Origin: SIG575 sp045534165
Lineage (GTDB): Bacteria > Bacillota > Clostridia > Oscillospirales > Acutalibacteraceae
Assembly: GCA_045534165.1 (NCBI GenBank)
Contig: JAZSJD010000071.1
Coordinates: forward strand, 1-7,325
Length of the DNA stretch: 7,325 bases
Direction of reading: 5' to 3'
Below, piece by piece: positions 1 to 4,479 of the stretch (the stretch's first letter is position 1; the number at the start of each line of letters is the position of its first letter). A program made the position numbers and the translations under genes. Under the pieces are notes generated by a model that was given only the letters and a program-made list of their open reading frames with translations, was not told the DNA's origin and did not search any database.

Positions 1-720
1 GACTATAAAGAAATGGATAGTGACCTTGTAACAGAATGTGTCGATTTTCTTATGGAACTTGAAGGAAAAGAAAAACTTACTAAAAAAGAAATCGAACAAA
101 GAGTAAAAGAAATACCGTTCAAGGGCAAGGTAACTGCAATAAGTTCTTATGCTAAGAGAAAAATGAGGGCGAAGAGAATTGCAATTATCGCTGCCGTGCT
201 CGCGGTGCTTATCACACTCTTTGGTATAGCATCTATTGCATCGGGCAAACCGTTAGATGAAATATTCAGGCAAATAGGTAATTATCTTTTTACTTTGTCT
301 GAAGGCAGCTCGATGGAATATGATAATATAACTTTTATCACACCAAACGAAACCAAGACGTATTCATCGGTTGAAGACCTTGCAAAAGACGAAGGAATCG
401 AAATTTTATATCCCACTTGGTTACCCGAAAATGAAAAGATTGTAAAAATCTGGTATCTGAATGAAGAAGGTCTGGAAAGTTACTCACTGCAAAATGAAAA
501 TCGGCTTTACAGCATAGATATTGAACTGAATACTGATTTAGCAGAGGATGTGAAATCAGATTGTATGCAAAAAGAAATTGCAGTTCATACTATTTATTAT
601 GAAATAACTCCACAGCATGTACAAGCGACCTTTTCTTATAAAAATAATGTTTATATTGTAAAATCAGATACAGAAAATAATCTTTTCAGAATTATTGAAA
701 ATCTGAAGGAGATTAATTGA
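1..720 (+). CDS. Membrane-anchored anti-sigma-like protein with DUF4367-type ectodomain (5' partial)
   Basis: The frame is open to the left edge, and the first ATG (13) has no Shine-Dalgarno sequence before it, so the true start is probably outside the window. Numbering from that ATG, residues 1-52 are a charged cytoplasmic region beginning E-M-D-S-D-L-V-T-E-C, residues 56-76 are one hydrophobic membrane segment preceded by a basic cluster (KRKMRAKR), and 78-235 is an outside domain. That domain contains a Y-P-T-W-L-P motif (about 130-135) and ends in a I-I-E-N-L stretch, as I know from DUF4367 domains. Such proteins often sit beside ECF-type sigma factors and are thought to act as anti-sigma or signal-sensing proteins; a sigma factor gene upstream is therefore an inference. 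The stop codon lies one base before the start of the next gene, so the two are surely cotranscribed and probably translationally coupled. Confident about topology, moderate about family, unsure about function. Confidence 0.72.
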   Translation, partial: DYKEMDSDLVTECVDFLMELEGKEKLTKKEIEQRVKEIPFKGKVTAISSYAKRKMRAKRIAIIAAVLAVLITLFGIASIASGKPLDEIFRQIGNYLFTLSEGSSMEYDNITFITPNETKTYSSVEDLAKDEGIEILYPTWLPENEKIVKIWYLNEEGLESYSLQNENRLYSIDIELNTDLAEDVKSDCMQKEIAVHTIYYEITPQHVQATFSYKNNVYIVKSDTENNLFRIIENLKEIN

Positions 721-721
721 T

Positions 722-1111
722 ATGAAAAAAATAATTGCAATTATTATGGTTGTTGTATCCCTTTTTTCTGTAATGTCAATATCTGCTTTTGCAGCAGAAG
801 AGAGCGAAGATACAATTACAGTTACAGTAAACGAAACAGAATTTATTTTTGATGCAAATACAACGGAAGAATTCCGCAATAAAGTTATTGCTGATTACTT
901 TAATGACAGTGACGAAGATGTCGTCACATATGGTCTTATGTGTACTCTTTTCGGTCACAAACTTGAATCTAAAGTTATTACAGCAATAACACATAAAGCT
1001 AAAGCAACTGCACCGAGATGCTTACGTGAAAGATTTGATGTTCAAGCATGCTCAAGATGTGACTATATCACAAAAGATTTAATTAGTTCATCTTACATTA
1101 GTTGTTGCTGA
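722..1111 (+). CDS. Small secreted cysteine-rich protein (unknown function)
   Basis: This 129-residue protein starts with a clear signal peptide: basic MKK, hydrophobic core to about residue 20 and a S-A-F-A cleavage motif ending at A24. The mature N-terminal half (26-68) is acidic and predicted beta/alpha. The C-terminal half carries all six cysteines (C74, C100, C110, C113, C128, C129) plus H79 and H91, in the order C-x4-H, C, C-x2-C, C-C at the very end. This could be a small zinc-ribbon-like site or a disulfide-knotted domain. I recall similar short secreted proteins in clostridial genomes but no established function. An AAGGAG site at the end of the preceding gene lies about 10 bases before the ATG, and only one base separates the two genes, so it is probably in the same regulatory unit as the membrane protein. 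The terminal CC is intact at the stop, arguing against truncation. Confidence 0.75.
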   Translation: MKKIIAIIMVVVSLFSVMSISAFAAEESEDTITVTVNETEFIFDANTTEEFRNKVIADYFNDSDEDVVTYGLMCTLFGHKLESKVITAITHKAKATAPRCLRERFDVQACSRCDYITKDLISSSYISCC

Positions 1112-1123
1112 ATAAATTCATAC

Positions 1124-1148
1124 TTGCCGGTGTAATTAACATCGGCAA
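1124..1148 (+). terminator. Weak hairpin between the secreted protein gene and the SLOG gene
   Basis: TTGCCGGTG (1124-1132) can pair with CATCGGCAA (1140-1148) across a 7-base loop, giving a 9-bp stem with one G-U pair. Only a short T run (CCTTTT) follows, so termination would be partial at best. It lies 13 bases after the upstream stop and 20 bases before the SLOG start, so it could also act as an attenuating or mRNA-stabilising structure. Confidence 0.35.
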
Positions 1149-1168
1149 TACCTTTTGGGTGTGAGAAA

Positions 1169-1651
1169 ATGACAGACAAATTAACCGTAAGCCTTTTCGG
1201 CCACAGAACAATTGAAGATGCTCAGCTTGTAGAGCAAAAGCTCTATGAACTTCTCCGTATAATAATTCAGAGTAACAGAGAAGTTGAGTTTCTCGTTGGC
1301 AGAAATGGTGAATTTGACCTGATGGCAGCATCTGTTGTCAGAAGGCTTAAAAAGGAAACTTATTCTGAAAACGTTTTTCTCACTCTTGTCCTCCCTTATG
1401 AAACCGCTGAATTGAGAAACAATATTGAGGCTTTTGAAAACTATTATGATTCCATTGAAATCTGTGAAGCCTGTGCTGACAAAAACTTCAAACAGGCTTT
1501 TACTATAAGAAACAGAGATATGGTCGACAGATCAGATGTTGTTGTCATTTATGTAAAAAACAAATCAGGCGGTGCATATCAGACCCTACGATATGCAGAG
1601 AAAAACAAAAAACGTATTGTAAATCTTTATCACACCCAGGAATATTTATAA
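1169..1651 (+). CDS. SLOG-superfamily (DUF1273/YpsA-like) nucleotide-binding protein
   Basis: This is a compact 160-residue Rossmann-like protein. It has a beta-strand followed by F-G-H-R (10-13), a strand plus L-V-G-R-N-G-E-F-D (42-50) leading into a helix, and near the end a S-D-V-V-V-I-Y strand (122-128) followed by S-G-G-A-Y-Q-T-L-R-Y-A (133-143) and R-I-V-N-L (149-153). The order GH(R/K), G-x-x-G-x-D, GGA and a final strand is that of the SLOG (SMF/DprA-LOG) superfamily, which binds nucleotides or nucleotide-derived ligands. DUF1273/YpsA-like proteins are the closest group I recognise. No transmembrane segment or second domain is fused, so an effector or partner, if any, is encoded elsewhere. 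GGGTGTGAG, 5-13 bases before the ATG, is a weak ribosome site. The gene is followed by a strong terminator. The ligand and cellular role are not predictable from the sequence; family confidence is good. Confidence 0.78.
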   Translation: MTDKLTVSLFGHRTIEDAQLVEQKLYELLRIIIQSNREVEFLVGRNGEFDLMAASVVRRLKKETYSENVFLTLVLPYETAELRNNIEAFENYYDSIEICEACADKNFKQAFTIRNRDMVDRSDVVVIYVKNKSGGAYQTLRYAEKNKKRIVNLYHTQEYL

Positions 1652-1717
1652 AAACAGATATTAAAGTAAAAAAACAGACATTACAAAAGACACAAAACAA
1701 CCAAAAACAACCAAAGG

Positions 1718-1757
1718 ATGCAGAAGAAGCGAACCAAAACTTCTTCTGCATTTTTTT
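1718..1757 (+). terminator. Strong rho-independent terminator after the SLOG gene
   Basis: A perfect 12-bp stem, ATGCAGAAGAAG (1718-1729) with CTTCTTCTGCAT (1740-1751), encloses a 10-base loop and is followed by a run of T (to 1757). It ends the transcript of the SLOG gene and probably of the genes before it. The A-rich tract upstream includes the 9-mer ACAACCAAA twice, 10 bases apart (1697 and 1707). Confidence 0.88.
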
Positions 1758-1806
1758 ATTTCAATCATCAGTTCTGACATTTGAATTATATAATAAAGAA
1801 AAAGCA

Positions 1807-1860
1807 AAGGCTCCCTTGTGTAAAAGGAGCTGTTACCGTGGGTGACTGAGGGATTGTTTA
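1807..1860. repeat. Two-hairpin intergenic repeat element (clostridial dispersed repeat)
   Basis: The stretch contains two adjacent small hairpins. The first is GCTCC..TT / AA..GGAGC (1810-1830, one internal mismatch, loop GTGTA). The second is GTTACC / GGTGAC (1832-1846, loop GTG, one G-T pair). They are followed by TGAGGGATTGTTT. I recall sequences of this form (GGCTCCCTTGTGTAA, then a second stem, then TGAGGGATTGTTT) as highly repeated intergenic units in gut Clostridia such as Faecalibacterium relatives; this is memory, not a search. Only one copy occurs in this window, so its repeat status cannot be shown here. It sits between a terminator and the promoter of the next gene, a typical neutral insertion site for a MITE-like unit. 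Confidence 0.55.
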
Positions 1861-1895
1861 AAACATAAAAACCTGTTATTTTTACAGCTTTTTTC

Positions 1896-1924
1896 GTGAC
1901 AAACATCAAAATTCGACATATATA
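1896..1924 (+). promoter_or_regulatory. Putative sigma-A promoter of the small EMD-motif gene
   Basis: GTGACA (1896-1901, five of six matches to TTGACA) is separated by 17 bases from TATATA (1919-1924, four of six matches to TATAAT). Transcription would begin near 1931 and leave a leader of about 22 bases before the TTG start at 1953. The -35 box overlaps the GTG codon that would otherwise be the longest possible start for the gene, which argues against that longer start. Confidence 0.5.
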
Positions 1925-1940
1925 TTCAAAGATATTTTTT

Positions 1941-1955
1941 GAGGGTGATATTTTG
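1941..1955 (+). promoter_or_regulatory. Ribosome site selecting a TTG start
   Basis: GAGGGTGAT (1941-1949) lies four bases before TTG at 1953-1955. GGTGAT matches the 3' end of 16S rRNA well. The only other in-frame starts are further upstream, where nothing comparable precedes them, so the TTG is preferred. Confidence 0.6.
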
Positions 1956-2159
1956 AAAGAGCATAAAAAGTGTCTTGAAAAGGTAAGAAGTCACCTGAAA
2001 GACAAAACCATTGAACTTAATAACGAAACATTAGACAATATCGTCAGAACCGAACTTGAAAAACCTGCAGGTGAAATGGACAAACATTTAATCGACCTCT
2101 GCCTTAATGCCCTTGTTGCGTACAGAACATATATGTCAGAGAGTAAAAAGAAAACGTGA
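1953..2159 (+). CDS. Small 68-residue protein with E-M-D-x2-L motif (unknown function; TTG start)
   Basis: With the TTG start the product has 68 residues, is highly charged and mostly helical, and has no signal peptide or membrane segment. Residues about 34-49 read E-K-P-A-G-E-M-D-K-H-L-I-D-L-C-L-N-A-L. This aligns with E-M-D-S-D-L-V-T-E-C-V-D-F-L at the start of the visible part of the first gene: E, M, D, L, [IV], C, [DN] and L all match at the same spacing. The protein ends in a basic S-K-K-K-T tail where the longer relative continues to its membrane anchor. It may therefore be a free-standing copy of the cytoplasmic N-terminal domain of such anti-sigma-like proteins, or the remnant of a truncated paralogue; I see no continuation downstream in another frame. 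It has its own promoter and is followed by a 13-bp hairpin, which suggests a functional single-gene unit. A longer reading from a GTG at 1896 is less likely. Confidence 0.6.
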   Translation: MKEHKKCLEKVRSHLKDKTIELNNETLDNIVRTELEKPAGEMDKHLIDLCLNALVAYRTYMSESKKKT

Positions 2160-2209
2160 TTCGCTTAATACAAAATGATATGGTATATAAGTCATTTGAA
2201 AACAATTCA

Positions 2210-2245
2210 AACAACCCGTGGATTTTACTCCACGGGTTGTTGTTA
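2210..2245 (+). terminator. Long hairpin after the small gene, possibly bidirectional terminator
   Basis: A perfect 13-bp stem, AACAACCCGTGGA (2210-2222) with TCCACGGGTTGTT (2229-2241), encloses a 6-base loop (TTTTAC). The base after it is GTTATATGTTTG, T-rich but interrupted, and the A-rich upstream flank supplies a similarly interrupted T run on the other strand. It stands 50 bases after the small gene's stop and before the convergent tRNA terminator, so a terminator serving one or both directions is the likeliest role. Confidence 0.55.
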
Positions 2246-2321
2246 TATGTTTGTAGGTTGTCAGAAAAAATGTTGCTTTTGTCAGAAGATGTCATTTGTG
2301 AGCCTTTTGAAAAACGGGCAT

Positions 2322-2358
2322 AAAAAAGCCGCAACCCTTGATATTACAAGGATTGCGG
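2322..2358 (-). terminator. Rho-independent terminator of tRNA-Arg
   Basis: Read on the minus strand, CCGCAATCCTTG (2358-2347) pairs with CAAGGGTTGCGG (2340-2329) in a 12-bp stem with one wobble, a 6-base loop and then CTTTTTT (to 2322). It begins three bases past the encoded CCA of the tRNA. No terminator is visible between the SDR gene and the tRNA, so it probably also ends read-through transcripts of that gene. Confidence 0.87.
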
Positions 2359-2360
2359 TA

Positions 2361-2437
2361 TGGCGCGCTGCAAGAGATTCGAACTCCTGACCTTTTGGTT
2401 CGTAGCCAAACACTCTATCCGACTGAGCTAGCAGCGC
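2361..2437 (-). tRNA. tRNA-Arg(ACG)
   Basis: All arms fold. The acceptor stem is GCGCTGC/GCAGCGC, the D stem GCTC/GAGT, and the anticodon stem TTTGG/CCAAA around the loop CTACGAA. The T stem AGGAG/CTCTT encloses TTCGAAT, the discriminator base is G, and CCA is encoded in the DNA. The anticodon is ACG (plus-strand CGT at 2401-2403), whose A34 is normally deaminated to inosine so that it reads CGU, CGC and CGA codons. The total length of 77 bases is normal. It is flanked by its own promoter and terminator and therefore looks like an independently transcribed single tRNA gene. Confidence 0.97.
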
Positions 2438-2461
2438 AAAAACGTTCTTCAACGCTCATAT

Positions 2462-2490
2462 ATATTACCACAACAAAACAAAAAAATCAA
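2462..2490 (-). promoter_or_regulatory. Putative promoter of tRNA-Arg
   Basis: On the minus strand TTGATT (2490-2485) is followed after 17 bases by TAATAT (2467-2462). This puts the transcription start near 2455, some 18 bases before the mature 5' end at 2437. The match to consensus is moderate (4 of 6 in each box), but spacing and position fit a tRNA promoter. Confidence 0.55.
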
Positions 2491-2524
2491 TAGTAAATTT
2501 TAAATTTCTTAAGATTTTTCTGTT

Positions 2525-3382
2525 TTATTTTTTTGCCTTTTCTTTTTCGCTTTTCTTTTCGTAACCGAAAGTTGAAGCAAAGAGGTCAATTTTGAAAGCT
2601 TTGATTACGCCACTGAACAATCTGCTACCCTGAACAGGCATAAGTCTGTTGAATCTACCCATAGCATTACCGTCAAAGCCCACAACTATGTAAGGTTTTT
2701 TGCGGAGGATTCCTTTATAGATTTTTTTAACTGCAACATGGCAAGGCGTTGAAACCATATTGATAAGGTCCATACCGTCTGTTGCACCCTGATTTCTGAA
2801 AATATCAGTTTTTGTAAAGCCGGGGCAAACAAGACCGATGTATGCTTCACCGCGCATTTCTTCACGCATTGCTTCTGTAAGACCTTTAACAGCAGCTTTA
2901 CTTGCAGAATACATTGATGTTCCGCCAAGAGCCATAAGTGCTGCTGAAGAAGCAACGTTTACAATTGCAGGGGTTTTACTTTCAAGAAGAAGAGGAAGCA
3001 TAATTTTTGAAGAATACGCAGCTGAATAGAAGTCAATGTTGATTGATTCATCGATTTCTTCTTTTGAATAGTTTATAAGTCTGTCAAAACGGGGGAGAAC
3101 ACCGGCGTTATTGATAAGAACATCAGGTTTGATGTTGTTTTCTACAAGATAATCGTGGAAATTCTGCCAGTTATCGTAGCTTGAAACATCAAAGAGTTTA
3201 TATGAAAACTGTTTTGCGTATTCGCCCAGTTCTTCTGTGAACTTAATCATTTTTGCTTCACTTCTTGCAACACCGATAACGTTACAGTTCTGTTCTTTGA
3301 TAAGTCTTTCTGCAAGCATTTTACCGATACCACTTGAAGCACCTGTGATGATTACGGTTTTACCATTAATCCATTTTGCCAT
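2525..3382 (-). CDS. Classical short-chain dehydrogenase/reductase (SDR), NAD(P)-dependent
   Basis: This 285-residue oxidoreductase has every key motif of the classical SDR family. The nucleotide-binding T-G-A-S-S-G-I-G is at 13-20, an acidic D65-V66 lies after strand 3, and N-N-A-G is at 91-94. The active-site tetrad is N115, S145 (in V-A-S-S-A), Y158 and K162 (Y-S-A-S-K). A-R-S at 39-41 after strand 2 places a basic residue where NADPH-preferring members have one, so NADP(H) is the likelier cofactor (inference). Residues 181-197 form the usual P-G-F-T-K-T substrate-lid region. The C-terminal 50 residues are basic and lysine-rich, longer than the core fold needs. No signal peptide: cytoplasmic. 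AGGAGG stands nine to fifteen bases before the ATG, and the promoter is near consensus. Substrate unknown; SDRs of this shape act on sugars, steroids, fatty acyl chains and many alcohols. It runs divergently from the deacetylase operon. Confidence 0.92.
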   Translation of the reverse strand: MAKWINGKTVIITGASSGIGKMLAERLIKEQNCNVIGVARSEAKMIKFTEELGEYAKQFSYKLFDVSSYDNWQNFHDYLVENNIKPDVLINNAGVLPRFDRLINYSKEEIDESINIDFYSAAYSSKIMLPLLLESKTPAIVNVASSAALMALGGTSMYSASKAAVKGLTEAMREEMRGEAYIGLVCPGFTKTDIFRNQGATDGMDLINMVSTPCHVAVKKIYKGILRKKPYIVVGFDGNAMGRFNRLMPVQGSRLFSGVIKAFKIDLFASTFGYEKKSEKEKAKK

Positions 3383-3413
3383 AAATTAACCCCTCCTAAA
3401 ATATCTGAAAGTA

Positions 3414-3442
3414 ATTATATCACAGTTGAAAATCTTTTTCAA
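3414..3442 (-). promoter_or_regulatory. Promoter of the SDR gene (extended -10)
   Basis: On the minus strand TTGAAA (3442-3437) and a perfect TATAAT (3419-3414) are exactly 17 bases apart, and the -10 box is preceded by TGA, giving an extended TGn motif. Transcription would start near 3407, leaving a short leader with the AGGAGG ribosome site. Confidence 0.82.
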
Positions 3443-3443
3443 C
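3425..3443. promoter_or_regulatory. Perfect 8-3-8 palindrome over the SDR -35 box (candidate operator)
   Basis: GTTGAAAA (3425-3432) and TTTTCAAC (3436-3443) are exact inverted repeats around TCT. One arm covers the whole -35 box of the SDR promoter and the other lies in its spacer, so a bound dimeric regulator would block RNA polymerase. As it lies upstream of the transcription start, it is not a terminator of this gene. It could also fold as a weak AT-rich hairpin if transcribed. Confidence 0.5.
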
Positions 3444-3515
3444 ATATGTTCTTTATTAAAAGTGAAATTTTTAACAAAATAATTTTAAATAATTTGTATC
3501 ATTTATCGGATTTTA

Positions 3516-3544
3516 TTGACAATAAGTTCTATTAGAACTATAAT
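3516..3544 (+). promoter_or_regulatory. Consensus sigma-A promoter of the deacetylase/beta-helix/phosphoesterase operon
   Basis: A perfect TTGACA (3516-3521) and a perfect TATAAT (3539-3544) are separated by 17 bases. Transcription should begin near 3551, giving a leader of about 30 bases with AAGGAGG (3565-3571) eight bases before the ATG. A second TATAAT at 3552-3557 has no -35 box at a suitable distance. A promoter this strong would be fully on unless repressed. Confidence 0.88.
3525..3539. promoter_or_regulatory. Perfect 7-1-7 palindromic operator inside the promoter spacer
   Basis: AGTTCTA (3525-3531) and TAGAACT (3533-3539) are exact inverted repeats around a single T, filling nearly all the space between the -35 and -10 boxes. 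This placement is the hallmark of a repressor operator for a small dimeric helix-turn-helix protein (TetR-, MarR- or GntR-like sizes all fit). No regulator gene is present in the window, so the repressor must be encoded elsewhere. Confidence 0.65.
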
Positions 3545-3579
3545 TAATTTGTATAATTTTCCAAAAGGAGGAATATTTA

Positions 3580-4476
3580 ATGGACAAATATTTAATTATT
3601 AACGCAGATGATTTTGGTATGTGCAGAGGTTCTAACCTTGCGGTTATGGAACTTCTTAAAGAAGGCAAAATTACTTCTTCAACAATTATGGCACCTTGTG
3701 CATGGGCACCTGAAGCAGCACAGTTTGCAAAGGCAAACCCTGAACTTGCAATCGGTGTTCACTTAACAACAACAAGTGAATGGAGCAAATACAGATGGGC
3801 TCCTGTAAATACATCAAACACAGATTCTATGCGTGATGAAGACGGCTTCTTCTATTACGAAAGTGATGATTTTGAAAAGAATTGTGATGTAGCAGAAGTT
3901 AAAGGTGAACTTATTGCACAGATTAACAGGCTTAAAAAATTAGGTCTTGATAATCCTTCGCATATGGATAATCATATGGGTTCACTCTACGGCATTGAAA
4001 CAGGCAGATTTGAACTTATCCAGATGACAATTGAACTTGCAGGTCAGTACGGACTTCCTTTCAGATTCCCCATGCAGTTTACTGATGCACAGTTTACAAA
4101 TGATATGCTTGCAATTCATGTTCCCAAAGAAATGATTGAACAGTTTATTGGTGGTATCACACAGCTTGGACAGCATCTCAAAGTTGCAATGCCTGATTTC
4201 CTTCTTCCCAGCCATTGGGATGGACCCCAGAAAGACAGCTTTGAAAATTACAGAGAATATATTTACGAATTCTATCGTACTTTCGAACCGGGTGTTACAG
4301 AAACATATATCCATCCTGCGCTTCCCACAGATGACCTTAAGGGTACAACAGGTGCATGGGAAAGACGTGTCTGGGAATATGAACTGTTCAAAGACCCCAA
4401 AACAAAACAGCACATTGAATCTCTCGGCATAAAACTTATTAACTACCGTGACCTTAAGAAGATGAGAGGATTTTAA
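3580..4476 (+). CDS. ChbG/YdjC-family carbohydrate deacetylase
   Basis: The 298-residue product belongs to the YdjC/ChbG/HpnK family of metal-dependent deacetylases, which remove N-acetyl groups from sugars such as diacetylchitobiose or acetylated lipid-linked glycans. N-A-D-D-F-G (8-13) supplies the catalytic and metal-binding aspartates D10 and D11. G-V-H-L-T brings H61 and S-H-M-D-N-H brings H128, with D130 and H132 next to it. Y-I-H-P (243-246) carries the late conserved histidine H245. Length and motif order are those of complete family members, and with no signal peptide it is cytoplasmic. An insert-rich region (about 66-105) and S-H-W-D-G-P (211-216) are likely substrate-contacting parts. 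It is the first gene of an operon whose next two products are exported, so it probably acts on imported products of extracellular glycan breakdown (inference). The exact sugar cannot be told, and the symbol chbG would overstate it. Confidence 0.9.
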   Translation: MDKYLIINADDFGMCRGSNLAVMELLKEGKITSSTIMAPCAWAPEAAQFAKANPELAIGVHLTTTSEWSKYRWAPVNTSNTDSMRDEDGFFYYESDDFEKNCDVAEVKGELIAQINRLKKLGLDNPSHMDNHMGSLYGIETGRFELIQMTIELAGQYGLPFRFPMQFTDAQFTNDMLAIHVPKEMIEQFIGGITQLGQHLKVAMPDFLLPSHWDGPQKDSFENYREYIYEFYRTFEPGVTETYIHPALPTDDLKGTTGAWERRVWEYELFKDPKTKQHIESLGIKLINYRDLKKMRGF

Positions 4477-4479
4477 GAA

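Noticed and set aside
1098..1331. Minus-strand reading frame of 77 codons opposite the SLOG gene
   Set aside because: It is the antisense shadow of a gene with recognisable family motifs, and has no ribosome site.
1697..1715. ACAACCAAA repeated twice at a 10-base period, as a possible iteron or CRISPR-like unit
   Set aside because: There are only two copies in an A-rich tract just before a terminator; no spacers, no further units and no replication gene nearby.
1789..1794. TATAAT upstream of the repeat element as a promoter
   Set aside because: The sequence 16-18 bases upstream (around CATCAG) does not resemble a -35 box.
2175..2390. Possible 71-residue plus-strand reading frame
   Set aside because: It runs through the 13-bp hairpin, the tRNA terminator and into the tRNA gene, and has no ribosome site; composition is unlike the real genes.
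2490..2524. TCTTAAGA-centred palindrome after the SDR gene as its terminator
   Set aside because: The symmetry has no loop and the stem is A-T only; no usable hairpin with a T run can be drawn before the tRNA.
2686..2955. Second minus-strand frame inside the SDR gene
   Set aside because: It is out of frame with a complete SDR whose motifs are intact; the Q- and L-rich composition is typical of a shadow frame.
3552..3557. Second TATAAT downstream of the operon promoter
   Set aside because: There is no -35 box at 16-18 bases upstream, and the consensus pair at 3516-3544 is far better.
3982..4432. Opposed and overlapping frames within the deacetylase gene (143 and 98 codons)
   Set aside because: They are shadows of a fully motif-supported gene; cysteine- and phenylalanine-rich content is typical of antisense of AT-rich coding DNA.
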